Shown one piece after another: positions 35,009 through 45,474 of a stretch of 64,000 bases of DNA; position 1 is the first letter of the stretch, and every line of letters starts with the position of its first letter. The DNA comes from Litoditis marina. Its lineage: Eukaryota > Nematoda > Chromadorea > Rhabditida > Rhabditidae. Below the pieces are notes generated by a model. The model made no database searches, was not told the DNA's origin, and saw only the letters and a list, made by a program, of their open reading frames with translations. The DNA is taken from NCBI GenBank assembly GCA_964036275.1, contig OZ038436.1, positions 523,001-587,000 on the forward strand. The letters are read 5' to 3'. A program made the translations under genes and the position numbers.

Positions 35009-35378
35009 TTCAAATCTTGACACTCTTCCTTACAAATCATTTATCTTAAATTTGGTTTCATCTCAGCCTCTGAACAAGTATACCACATTGTTGAAATTTC
35101 AAATACTATTTCAAAATATGCTCAGTATATCAAAATTTAACTTTCTTCATGTAAGGAGTACTTGTAACTGTAACTTGACTACACGCTACAAATGCAACAA
35201 ACCCTTCAAGATTCAAATGTTGTCGTATACAAATTACCGCTTTCAAGTGTTGCTCCTACTTTATTCAAGGTGTTAAACGTGTAGGTTGTAGTCTGATTAG
35301 CTAGTAGGGTGAGAACTGTGAACATGTACAATACTTCAATGCTTTTCATAACGTAATTAATTTTTATATTCCAGCCTA

Positions 35379-36200
35379 GCCCATTTAGCAGCCGCTCAGG
35401 CGCTGATCAGCTGTTCGCCGCACTCAAACAAGGCCCCTACTAGATACGGCGCACCGCCAGACGCCGCTTCTGGTTGAGCAGTCCTCTCTTCCGCTTGAAA
35501 GAGCTTGGAATAGAGTAGTAATTCATGAACTTCATTAAGAACTTTCTGTTTATTAAACATAGACATGACTTACCTAAGCCTGAGCCTTTTTCACACGTAA
35601 ACTAATGCGAATGCGACAATTGAAAACGAATTACTACTTCTCCTACAGTTCCATTGCATCCCAAATTCTGCCGCAACTGGTACACTCCAAGATTTGACTT
35701 TTGTGGCTGCCTCACCCCTTTTCGCGGGTCAAGCTTAATTGCGTACCACTTGAGTGTCTCTCGTACTGGGTAACTATAAAAGTTTCGTATGTTATTTTAG
35801 TGCAAATTACAAATATCTCAATGTCATCACGAAACAAACACTCATGAATGCATGTTTGTCTATTCATTTTCTTCTAATGAAAATTTCATACGTCTAGTTG
35901 CTTTAAATGGATTACTTGAAATGAAATTTTTCTTATATGTAACAGTGCTGAAACACATGACCGCGCTTGGCATCGATCCTTTGAATTGTTCTTATTTAAG
36001 ACAAGCACTTGAACATTGGAAAGGACTTTGGCATGTTTCACTGGCAACGAAACTACTAACAAATAAATGAGATTGAAGTATTTGAATGTACTGGTTTGTT
36101 TCGAATTCAGGCTATTCTCTGTTGGTCGAAATGTGTTTCCTGTAAGGAAAACATTAGGACGAACCGCAAACTTTATCAGTTTCTTATCATTATGACCAGT
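35379..36200. other. Intergenic DNA with second short duplicate
   Basis: 35.81-36.03 kb is a relative of 34.50-34.73 kb. A 72-codon frame (35852-36070) overlaps the motif and lacks splice signals. Confidence 0.4.
35933..35970 (-). promoter_or_regulatory. Bipartite motif, GCGGTC subclass
   Basis: Minus strand reads AGCGCGGTCATGTGTTTCAG then CACTGTTACATATAAG. Confidence 0.5.
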
Positions 36201-36201
36201 A

Positions 36202-36565
36202 AGGTTGTTAATAGATTATGAAAAATCGATTATTTCGATTTTCGACTTTCGAGCCATTTTGAAATTTCGATTCGATTCGATTTCGATTTTGCGTAGTTTG
36301 AAAAAAAACCGATTATTTCGATTTTTGACTTTCGCTATTTGATGGAAAGCTCACTCCATAGGATAGATATATTAAGTGAAAAATTTTCAAGACTAGAATT
36401 AAAACTCGACAATAATCGAGATTTCGATTCTGAAAAATTTCGACTTTTTCGATTTTCGATTTTGAGCACATTTTGTTCAATCTCGGTTTTCGAGTTTCGA
36501 CTTTTTGATTTTGGCGAAATTTCGATTGAAAAATTTCGATTTTCGATTTCGATCTTAACAACCCT
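36202..36565. mobile_element. TTCGAT-rich foldback MITE
   Basis: Ends AAGGTTGTTAAT and CTTAACAACCCT are inverted. The interior is dominated by ATTTCGATTTTCGA words with a central non-repetitive stretch. Sister of the TTCGAG element at 5799-6105. Confidence 0.6.
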
Positions 36566-36899
36566 AATGACCAGCATTTGGTAACCCAGCTTCAGGTCAT
36601 CTGTGTGTAACCTGAAACCAAAACACGGTGACCGTTTAAGCTGAGAGACTGGTTTTTAGAGGTCAGGTTTCCATCAAAACCGGATATAGCATTCACTAAA
36701 CATCAGTCAAAATGGGGAGCCCAAAAGGCAGTAATCAATCAAAAAGGAACTAGTTGAGTAGAACTGTAACAAGCAAGCTAACAGTTACTCACCAAAACTA
36801 TACCATACGAGAGTCTTAGTGACAAAATTTGATTTGCTCCCGTGAAAAATCTTAATTATGTTAAATATTAACAAAATGTTGTATGGATATTTCATGAAC

Positions 36900-37561
36900 C
36901 TTATTGCGTTTCAAAATAGATGAGAAGGACATTAGGCTTTTACCTGAGCAAATAAAATATGTATACATACTTTGTGATGTATACGTCTTCACGTAACTAA
37001 ACTTTATCACATTTCAGGCGGTCTCAATTTATATGAATGAGCAGTTTGATAAAATCTTAATCCAATACCCACGTAGATCACCGTTATCTTTCTACTACTT
37101 TTTATTTGTGAACATTGTTCCTGTGGGTATCGCGCACGGGGTCTACCTAAGTTTCTCTCTCTATATAAATCGATCGAAACATTTGAGTGTTCAAATCTTG
37201 ACACTCTTCCTTACAAATAATTTATCTTAAATTTGGTTTCATCTCAGCCTCTGAACAAGTATACCACATTATTGAATGTTCAAATACTATTTCAAAATAT
37301 GCTCAGTATATCAAAATTCAACCTGTCTTCATGTAAGGAGTACTTGTAACTGTAACTTGACTACACGCTACAAATGCAACAAACCCTTCAAGACTCAAAT
37401 GTTGTCGTATACAAATTACCGCTTTCAAGTGTTGCTCCTACTTTATTTAAGGTGTTAAACGTGTAGGTTGTAGTGTGATTGTTTCGTAGGATGATAACTG
37501 TAAGCCTATACAATACTTCAATGATGTTCATAACGTAATTAATTTTTACATTCCAGCCTAG
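36900..37561. repeat. Motif-bearing duplication, unit 2
   Basis: Direct duplicate of 34.70-35.38 kb, about 2.19 kb downstream. Flanked on the left by degenerate GGTAACC-family words (36.58-36.69 kb). Confidence 0.7.
37161..37189 (-). promoter_or_regulatory. Bipartite GTTTC/TATA motif
   Basis: Minus strand reads CACTCAAATGTTTCGATCGA then TTTATATAG. Confidence 0.5.
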
Positions 37562-37639
37562 TTGATAACAAACTTGGTTGTTGCTTCCGAAGCAAAGCTA
37601 CTTATGCACTGGCAATATAGTGATGTATGATGTATGGCA

Positions 37640-38110
37640 GCGTCCTGAGACACGAGAATTCGAGAACAAGCCCCGCCCACTGGTGACTCCAACACAAATG
37701 AGAATATCGTCAATGTAGGCTAGGACGCTGAGTCCAAGAATATGAAGAACTGGAAATATGATGCCCCTGACTTTAGGCCGAACGGGAGGTGTGTATAGGC
37801 ATACACTTCATTCAAGGTTATGAATCCGCACTTACAACTACTCTGGGCACCTAGGCGGAGCTGCAAGTAACCATTAGCCATGTCTAGAGAAGTGTATTAC
37901 CTGATTCCGCCGATCCGTCCTAGAATTGCTTCGATTCTGGGTAGCGGGATGTTCTCTGGGACTGTGATTTTGTTGAGTTTGCGGAAACCTGAACAACCTC
38001 GAATACCTTCCTTCGTCCGGCGCCTAAAAGCGAACGATGGTAAATTTCACGCATGCTCGCCATTCGGAATGTGTCGTAAATCCAGCAAGCTGTTCTGACC
38101 CTTCGCTGGT
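37640..38110 (-). pseudogene. Ty3-like LTR-retrotransposon RT fragment
   Basis: Minus-strand translation shows RT blocks in order: FRKLNKITVPENIPLPRIEAIL, then TSLDMANGYLQ, then THLPFGLKSGASY, then the catalytic-type VLAYIDDILI (YIDD at about 37703-37717). The frame is broken by a stop before YTSLD and by a shift upstream. No LTRs or other pol domains were seen nearby, so this is a small decayed relic of a Ty3-type element. Confidence 0.65.
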
Positions 38111-39290
38111 CTTCTTAACTGGCAGCCAGACGTGTGACCTATGCCTGGCCACTGTATCTCTCAACGCAACACATTGTAAGATATATAGATTTATTAATCT
38201 TCCCATGAAAACATCATATATTCCACATGAAAAAAATGAAATGGTCTCATATAAATAACATCTCTCTTTTCCTATTAATTCAATCGTTTGTTCCAGTGTC
38301 AGTGTATCAAAAATGTCGTAGCATATATGAAAACTTCATGCAACACTCAACCGCGTCGCACAATGTCTCTTATTGACTTCACGTTGTTTGTGGGTCGTGA
38401 AGTTCTCATTTCGAACAAAGTTCTAATTTCAAAACTCAACAGAGATTATTGTTCCGAGTTTTTAACAGCTGCGCTAAAAAGAAGTTTTCCCTTCCTAAAC
38501 TTAATTCTATTCTACGATACTCACTGATATGTGTCGGTCGCTAATTCCGGCTGCTACAAAGTTATATCACCTTCTCTTTAATTAATGAACCAAAGTAAGT
38601 TATACTAGTCATGACCCATCTGTTACTAAACGTCAAAGTTTCATGTAAACAATGGATCTAACGATCAGATGGTTTCGAACAACACGTTAAAGAATGTGTG
38701 AAGCATACAGGTGATAATAGCTCTTGAACAGGTAATTACGGAATGCTAGATTCTTCTCAAATTTCGTCTTTGAACTGAAACCGTTAAAGTAACCATCGAC
38801 TCGTTTTAGTCTCATTTCATCCTACGTTTCGTCGCAAAAAAGTATTTAAAGGTTTGCAAACAAATGGGTTGATTGAAATACGCACTTTTTGAAAACCACT
38901 TCGATTTGGATAGTCTTCTTCATTCAGTCACTTTTCTTCATTTTCAAAATTCGGGTGAAAATTCAATGAACTGAAGCAACAAGCATTCTGATGAACTAAT
39001 CACTTATCAGCACGAGATGACTAGGTTATGTGAGCATACTTATATAAATGAGCGATGTATTAACATAAGAGTGCTCTCTCCACTGGCGTTACAGCCCAAT
39101 TTGGAGTTCCACGCTTTCAGATTGTTGGGTGGGGGGTTTTATCATAATTTTATTATAAAATTACACTTTATCCTGAAGCAGAAGCAGAATAGGAATTTTA
39201 CAATCCATTCAAATCGCCAGGTCTTATCGGTTTCTAGACATGAAGAAAGACAGTCGAAGAGGGACAAAAGGAAAAGCAGGAGAAAAACAG
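38111..39290. other. Intergenic DNA
   Basis: A 79-codon frame at 38288-38527 overlaps a motif site and has no splice context. No other feature is supported. Confidence 0.4.
38321..38362 (-). promoter_or_regulatory. Bipartite motif, GCGGTT subclass
   Basis: Minus strand reads GTGCGACGCGGTTGAGTGTT, then GCATGAAGTTTT and CATATATGC. Confidence 0.45.
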
Positions 39291-39297
39291 AAAGAAA

Positions 39298-39300
39298 AAG

Positions 39301-39335
<35 letters not shown>

Positions 39336-39339
39336 TGAA

Positions 39340-39385
<46 letters not shown>

Positions 39386-39413
39386 TGAAAGAAAGAGAGA
39401 GTGAGAGAGAGAG
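39298..39413. repeat. GA-rich simple repeat
   Basis: (GA)n with periodic AAAGA interruptions. The long Arg/Glu open frame through it is a repeat artefact. Confidence 0.85.
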
Positions 39414-39475
39414 ACAGTGTGTGTGTAACTATGTACCTTTTACATTGAGTTTACTATCAATCGGGCAGATGTACA

Positions 39476-39510
39476 AAGCGGTTGAACGTTGCAATACTTG
39501 TACACAAAAG
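39476..39510 (+). promoter_or_regulatory. Bipartite motif, GCGGTT subclass
   Basis: AAAGCGGTTGAACGTTGCAA then TACTTGTACACA; the TATA part is weak. Confidence 0.3.
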
Positions 39511-39893
39511 CAAATATATTTCAAGGAGGTCACGTCTAAACAATTGAAAAATATACAAAACTGTTTGAATAAGAAATATATGAAAATGGAATACCCGTTT
39601 GGCATCAGATAATTGGGATAAATAAATGGTTTCCATCTGATCGAAACGACTCGGTAAAATTTCTTACTTTATTAGAGATACATAGAAGTTGAGAACAAGT
39701 TATATTATTGAATGTTTGTTCGAGATGTAATAAGAATTCGAACAACCGCAAACAACCGTTCGTTAAAACTCTGAAGTTGATCACGAATATCGAATTAGAT
39801 GAATGTGTGAAAACTTCACCAAGTCGATTTGATACGTAAGGTGAGAGTCCTGAGACACGATAATTCAGAAAGAGTGGGGTAAAGAGAAAGAGG

Positions 39894-40100
39894 AAGAGAT
39901 AGAGAGAGAGAGAGAAGTAGAGAGAGAGAGAGAGAGAGAAAAAAAGAAAAAGAGAGAGAAAAAGAGAGAGAGAGATAGAGAGAAGAGAGGGCGGGGTAGA
40001 TGGAAAGAGGAAAAAGTAGAGAAATAAGGAGAGTGATGTGGACGAAAGCCAGGAAGGTGGAGAAAGAGAAAGAAAGAGAGAGAAAAAGAAAGAGAGATAG
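39894..40100. repeat. GA-rich simple repeat
   Basis: Interrupted GA/GAAA tract. Overlapping Leu/Ser-rich minus-strand frames arise from it. Confidence 0.8.
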
Positions 40101-40960
40101 AGATCCGGTGTATCCGGAAAAAAGACGTCCGCGAATGGACGGTTCTTGTCGTGGACACGATGGCATTCTCGGATGCTTTCCTTGGATAGTATCCGCGGAA
40201 TGTACCGCAAAACCAGTTTATTCTGTTGCGCGTCTGATGTCTGCATGTTGAGTTGAAAGGCCTTTGTTGAACCCTAGGCAAAAAAAGACGTCGATCACCT
40301 GCTTGACGGTTTCAGCTTCGGCCATGTTTCCCCAACTTCCGGTTGAGTTGCTTTCCTTCAATGTGGAGAATCGCCATGGGACATTTTTTTCGCGGGATGC
40401 TGACCCGGGTTGTGAGATCGGTGTGTACCTCGAAGCAGCGACCGTCGTAGAAGAAGTTGCTCAGCAATTTGAAAATCGATGAATGCAAGCGAAAAACGCT
40501 CTTGAGATCTTCTGCTGAAACTTGATTGTGGTCACGCATAACTTCGAGGATAAAATAAAGGGCGGATATTGCTTTTGATTGCCAATGAGCACGATCTTGG
40601 CGTTGGGGAATGAGGCGAGGACAGAAACGTAGGTCACTTCTTGTACCTAGGATGACTCGTCAATGTATATCGTGTCCACAGTCTCAGTCAGGTTTTCGGG
40701 GGCGACATTCTCTCTGAATGCCGACTTGAACTGTCCAGAAAATGGTATGTGGTTGACAGAGAGCCAAAAACTTGGCGAGAAACAGCTTTATAGCGAGCGC
40801 ACCTCCATCAACAGTTGGAACTGAGATTGCTCCGGAGACTCGACTGACGAGGTTTGTGTCATGGCGTTGCGTCCGATGCATGCATGATCTTTTCGACTTG
40901 ACTGATTTTTGGGTTCTTGGCTAGGACGTCAGTGTTCTTCAAAAACAGTGCTTCTGTGGG
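40100..40960 (-). pseudogene. Decayed SF1 (UPF1/DNA2-like) helicase fragment
   Basis: Minus-strand translation in changing frames shows helicase landmarks in order. First is TIYIDESS (Walker B/DExx type), followed in frame by a TAG where Gln is expected. Then come IVLIGNQKQYPPF (motif III, normally GDxxQLPP), VFRLHSSIFKLLSNFFYDGR (motif IV, normally RMHPSI...FY), ETVKQVID, SADTIQGK and STTRT (motif V, DTxQGxE...VSxxR). The upstream Walker A is unrecognisable. Nematode genomes carry several such DNA2/NAM7-type helicases, and this one has multiple frameshifts and stops. It ends in the GA-rich tract. I could not assign it to a named gene. Confidence 0.65.
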
Positions 40961-41451
40961 GTTGGGTATTGCTATTTCTGTATTTTCTCGGATGATGAAC
41001 AGTGTGTTAGAGGATCATTGTGAAGGTTGAGGTTGAGTTGAAGTAGTTGGAATATTAGCAGATTTAAAATTCGTCCGTTTCCGAACTAGCGACAATAGTA
41101 GCATTCTATTTTATAACATATAACGAGAATAGCAACATCATATTTGTACACGCGAGCTGAACGGGTTTGGTACGTTTCGCACTTCTCATAACGATGGGGC
41201 CTGATCAGCCAATACATTCCTTTTGTATGGGTGGCTCGATAATTTTAGTTGACGTTCCATCTCTGCCTGGCATTGAACAATCTGCTCAATTTGACCTTCT
41301 ATTTGTGCGATATCTTTCACACTGCAGGCATCGCCTGAAAGTAAACTTGTTTGAGTTCAAGGCAGTAACGAAATTGGAGAATTTTTTCCAGAGAATCATT
41401 CTAGAGAGGAACATGTTTTCAAAATCAAAACCAACCTCTGTTCGCATGTAA

Positions 41452-41482
41452 AGGCGATTGAATGTTGACCGGCATAAAAACT
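41452..41482 (+). promoter_or_regulatory. Bipartite motif, GCGGTT-like subclass
   Basis: AAAGGCGATTGAATGTTGAC then CGGCATAAAAA. Repeated 50 bp downstream. Confidence 0.35.
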
Positions 41483-41501
41483 AACCTCTGTCCCCATTAG
41501 A

Positions 41502-41536
41502 GGGCGGTTGGATGTTACGAAGTTCAGATTTATGCT
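41502..41536 (+). promoter_or_regulatory. Bipartite motif, GCGGTT subclass
   Basis: GAGGGCGGTTGGATGTTACG then AAGTTCAGATTTATG. Partner of the site at 41452, within a short tandem repeat (aactaacctctg). Confidence 0.35.
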
Positions 41537-41623
41537 GAAATGAGAGCTGATGTAAATCGTTGGGTGGAATGACTGTAAATATAGAAAGGGAGGATAGACT
41601 GCAGTGACTCAGCCAAAAAAGGA

Positions 41624-41649
41624 CGAAACATTTGAGTGAATGTTGCGAG
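41624..41649. promoter_or_regulatory. Divergent motif dyad
   Basis: CGAAACATTTGAGTGAATGT then TGCGAG; core on both strands. Confidence 0.4.
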
Positions 41650-42032
41650 CGCCTCATTTTCTCTAGCGAATGTCAGAACGGCTTAAAACTAGGGAATATG
41701 CGGAGAAATGAAATTGCATACATGAGAATATTTTCAATAGCGCAACAAATTTTTTTCTCCACATATATATTAACAAAATTTTGGATCATGTGGATACTTG
41801 ATACAATACACAACAAGCGCATAACTTATCAAACCATGTCTCACGCATCTTTTCTGGTATGAGTTAGTCATAGGAAGATCACGTGAACTCCACGTGAATT
41901 GTATCTAGTTCGCTGTACTATTGCACAATTTACCATTTTAACCTACTATCTTTGGACCAATTGTTTATCGCGCGCAGCGCGAAGCGCTGTGCGAGATTTG
42001 TCTTTGGTCCGGCTAATGCGCGCTTTCATTTT

Positions 42033-42387
<355 letters not shown>

Positions 42388-43160
42388 ATGTGATGTGTGT
42401 GTGATGTGATGTGTGTGATGTGATGTGTGTGTGATGTGATGTGTGTGTGAACGCACTTCTGGGAAATTTTTATGTGTGAACCGATTTGACTGAAACACGA
42501 TAGATGTCCCACTCAAAAAATTATTTTTCATCAAGTTATGAGTCTTTGAAAATGTCTCTGCGTCTCTTCATTTTGTGCACTCTCTCGCCCTCTCTGTCGG
42601 GGTAAATGAAATTGCGTTATAACTCAGCTCAGTCCTAACCAATTCAAGTAAAATTTGAAGTATGATACCACGACATGAACTGACATCGATTTAGATGTAA
42701 GTCTTCTACTGATGACGTCATCGAGGATTCTGGAGCTCGGATGACGTCATTTTTGAAAAGTGCAAAGTTGACGTCACATATATTTTCAAATGATGGTAAT
42801 ATCTCAGAAAGGGTCAATTAACGGTGAAACTCGATCTAAGAGTAACGTATTCCGGGATTCTGAAGACCATATGACGTCATTTTTGAAAAGTGCAAAGTTG
42901 ACGTCACATATATTTTCAAATGCTGAAAATATTATAAAAATGGTATATTAACGATGAAAATTTATCTAAATATATTCAAATATGACGTATTCTGGGACTC
43001 TGAAGGGCAGATAAAGTAAGTTTTCAGAACAGCAATGTTGACGTCATATTTTTTTTCGAATGATGGTAATACTTGACAAGTGATTCATTAAGAAAACAAT
43101 TTTATCTGCACGTACAGGTTAAAATCACATACCTACGGCATGTATACAAAAGGAGAAAAA

Positions 43161-43690
43161 TTCATGAAAAAGTGGGGGCCCAACGAATGTGAGATTTGTC
43201 TTCTGCTGTGCGCCCCTTAGACAACTACTCTCAAATGGAGCAGTTACTGCTACAAAAACCGAAAAATACCAATATACTCAAGTATAACTGTTCATTACAA
43301 ACATACAAAAGTCGTAAAATATTTTCTCAAACCTGTAAACTAGAATCTACAAATCACAGATGTTAACTCAACGTACTCAATTATAGAGTTCCTGGTTTTG
43401 TGCACAATGGTTGGCATTTTTTGTCATTACTTCAACTCTAGGTGCTATAACGTTTGTCATATTATTCAACAGTTGTTCTCTCTTTCGCAGCTGTGACTTG
43501 TAGATTCTAGTTTACAGGTTTGAGAAAATATTTTACGACTTTTGTATGTTTGTAATGAACAGTTATACTTGAGTATATTGGTATTTTTCGGTTTTTGTAG
43601 CAGTAACTGCTCCATTTGAGAGTAGTTGTCTAAGGGGCGCACAGCAGAAGACAAATCTCACATTCGTTGGGCCCCCACTTTTTCATGAAT
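43161..43690. repeat. Long inverted repeat (hairpin) of foldback copy B
   Basis: Outer ends TTCATGAAAAAGTGGGGGCC and its complement; loop of about 130 bp. The arms are more alike to each other than to copy A in places (gtcgttg versus ttcgttg), suggesting arm-to-arm correction. Confidence 0.8.
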
Positions 43691-43759
43691 ATACATTGAA
43701 TTTGTGGCTAACGCTCGGTGCTGTCCCAAAGTCAGTTCTGTTTTATAAGTCTGCTTTGT

Positions 43760-43792
43760 TATATAAGCCACACACAACACTCGAATGGTGAT
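43760..43792 (-). promoter_or_regulatory. Bipartite GTGTT/TATA motif
   Basis: Minus strand reads ACCATTCGAGTGTTGTGTGT then GGCTTATATAAC. Confidence 0.4.
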
Positions 43793-43916
43793 CGACTGTT
43801 TTCATTTTTCGGTTCATTTATACAATCGTAGTACCCTATGACCAATTCAGAGAAAATTTATAATTGTTTTGCGATAGAAATCAATGCAACAAAAGCACCC
43901 ATTGCTGTTTCGATGC

Positions 43917-43946
43917 TCTTATAGCGCGACTGAAACATCGCAGTGT
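43917..43946 (-). promoter_or_regulatory. Bipartite GTTTC/TATA motif
   Basis: Minus strand reads ACACTGCGATGTTTCAGTCG then CGCTATAAGAG. Confidence 0.5.
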
Positions 43947-44061
43947 ACCCACTAATCTCAACTTCCAAACATCTTTTTTTAATTAACTCATTTTGCTATT
44001 CACTATTATATCTGTTATACTGTACGTTGAACCCACTATTTCAGAATGATCTTTCTCCTGC

Positions 44062-44096
44062 TATGTAAGAACACTGAAACACATGACCGCGTTTCG
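44062..44096 (-). promoter_or_regulatory. Bipartite motif, GCGGTC subclass
   Basis: Minus strand reads AACGCGGTCATGTGTTTCAG then TGTTCTTACATAGC. Confidence 0.5.
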
Positions 44097-44099
44097 AGT

Positions 44100-45460
44100 C
44101 AATTCTTCGAAATTATAAACGCTGACCAATTTCGTTTTGAGACCGGAACGAACTTCATACTCAGCCAATGTATTATATTTTTAAATAAATTTTTTTCAGT
44201 CTTGAATAATTCATTTATCAGTATCTCGAATTGCGTCTTCGAACTATGGAAAGCAAATTTCTCCAAATAACTTTGGAAACTCGCAGCATCTGTTCTACTA
44301 TTTAGTATAGAGTAAAATCGAATGCGACAATTTTCTTTGTACCAAAGTTTAGACATATTATTAACGGTAGCTCGATGGGGATTCAATGCACAATTCAGAG
44401 AATTTATCTGCTTTTCTTTATTATCTTCGACATTTTGTTAGGTGCTCGACGTTTGGTTTACAGACCATAGATGATAAAGAAAAGGTTAATTCGAAAGTAA
44501 GAACAACGAAACTACTTATAATCAAATGATACTAAAAGTATTCGAAAGAATGTGGCTTGGTTCGAGCTATTCAGTCTCCTCTCTGAGTGTGGACAGCACA
44601 GTGCTCTGAAGTTCAGGTCCGAAAATTGCTATTCTCTCCTCATTACAAGCAGCACTTGCTTTTATTCTCAACATTCAATGTTTTCTCCGTTGTACTAACT
44701 GTATGTTGCTTTTACCACAACAGTGTCATTTTTTTGTGTCATTGTCCATAAATTTGTGTCACTGGGACCTTTGAACGGTATGGTTATAGTAATTTTCTCA
44801 ATAGCGGGCTTGATCATTTGGAATTAAACCGTTGCTGTGTAAATTGCCGTTTTGAGTCTAATCTACAACGAAAATTTTGTCATTGCTCATAAAATGACTA
44901 CGGCGCGCCCAGTTTATTAGATTTCCCGTCATATTATCTAGAAACAAGGACACTGTCTGCCATCGATATAAAGTTCAAAACAATGAGTCAGGGACATGTT
45001 CGGAAAAGACCAATTTTCATTCATTCAGTCACAGAAGTGATTCAGATTTTCACAGATTGTCCCTTTTCGAGTGTGTTTTCGAGTGCTCATTCATTCTATT
45101 TTCAAATCGCATCCGCCCCAAAAACCCAAACACGACCCAAAACGAACCGATTCTCTCAATAGACTGGCGGTCCGGTATAGGTGGGCGTCGATGGGAGGAA
45201 TTATCAGTTTGTGGGAATCGTCATATATACCCACGACGGCCCTGGTCATATCACTTTCGGCCTCAACAAGTATTGCCATTGTACATGATGGAAAGTTTCA
45301 GTTCAGTCAAAGCCAATCGTGACTAAATTGAATTGAAACAAAATATGTTCACGATTGAATATCTATATTTTCACATTTCCGAATTTCGTTTCAAATTTCC
45401 TGGCGGTCGAACTCTCGCTCATTCGAGTCACGCGTGATTACCTTTTCGTGAACAGTGAAG
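44100..45460. other. Intergenic DNA upstream of the ten-exon gene
   Basis: Overlapping open frames at 45057-45326 (plus) and 45091-45279 (minus) look protein-like in composition, but neither has clear start and splice context. A TTTTCACAG acceptor lies at about 45050-45058. An extra upstream exon cannot be excluded. Confidence 0.35.
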
Positions 45461-45470
45461 TTAGTTTCAG
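45461..45470 (+). other. Probable trans-splice acceptor
   Basis: TTAGTTTCAG, four bases before the ATG of the ten-exon gene. Confidence 0.45.
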
Positions 45471-45474
45471 CAAA

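Larger units (their letters stand above)
34480..35378. repeat. Motif-bearing duplication, unit 1
   Basis: 34.70-35.38 kb matches 36.90-37.56 kb at high identity in the same orientation. 34.50-34.73 matches 35.81-36.03 more loosely. Each long unit carries the motif at 34980 or 37161 and ends ...attccagcctag. Confidence 0.7.
40961..41964. other. Intergenic DNA, partly inverted copy of 18.1-19.2 kb
   Basis: 41600-41680 and 41870-41935 are inverted relatives of 19.08-19.18 and 18.10-18.17 kb. A 94-codon frame at 41167-41451 has no splice context. Confidence 0.45.

Noticed and set aside
39017..40281. Arg/Glu-rich and Leu/Ser-rich frames
   Set aside because: Generated by GA/CT simple repeats on the two strands.
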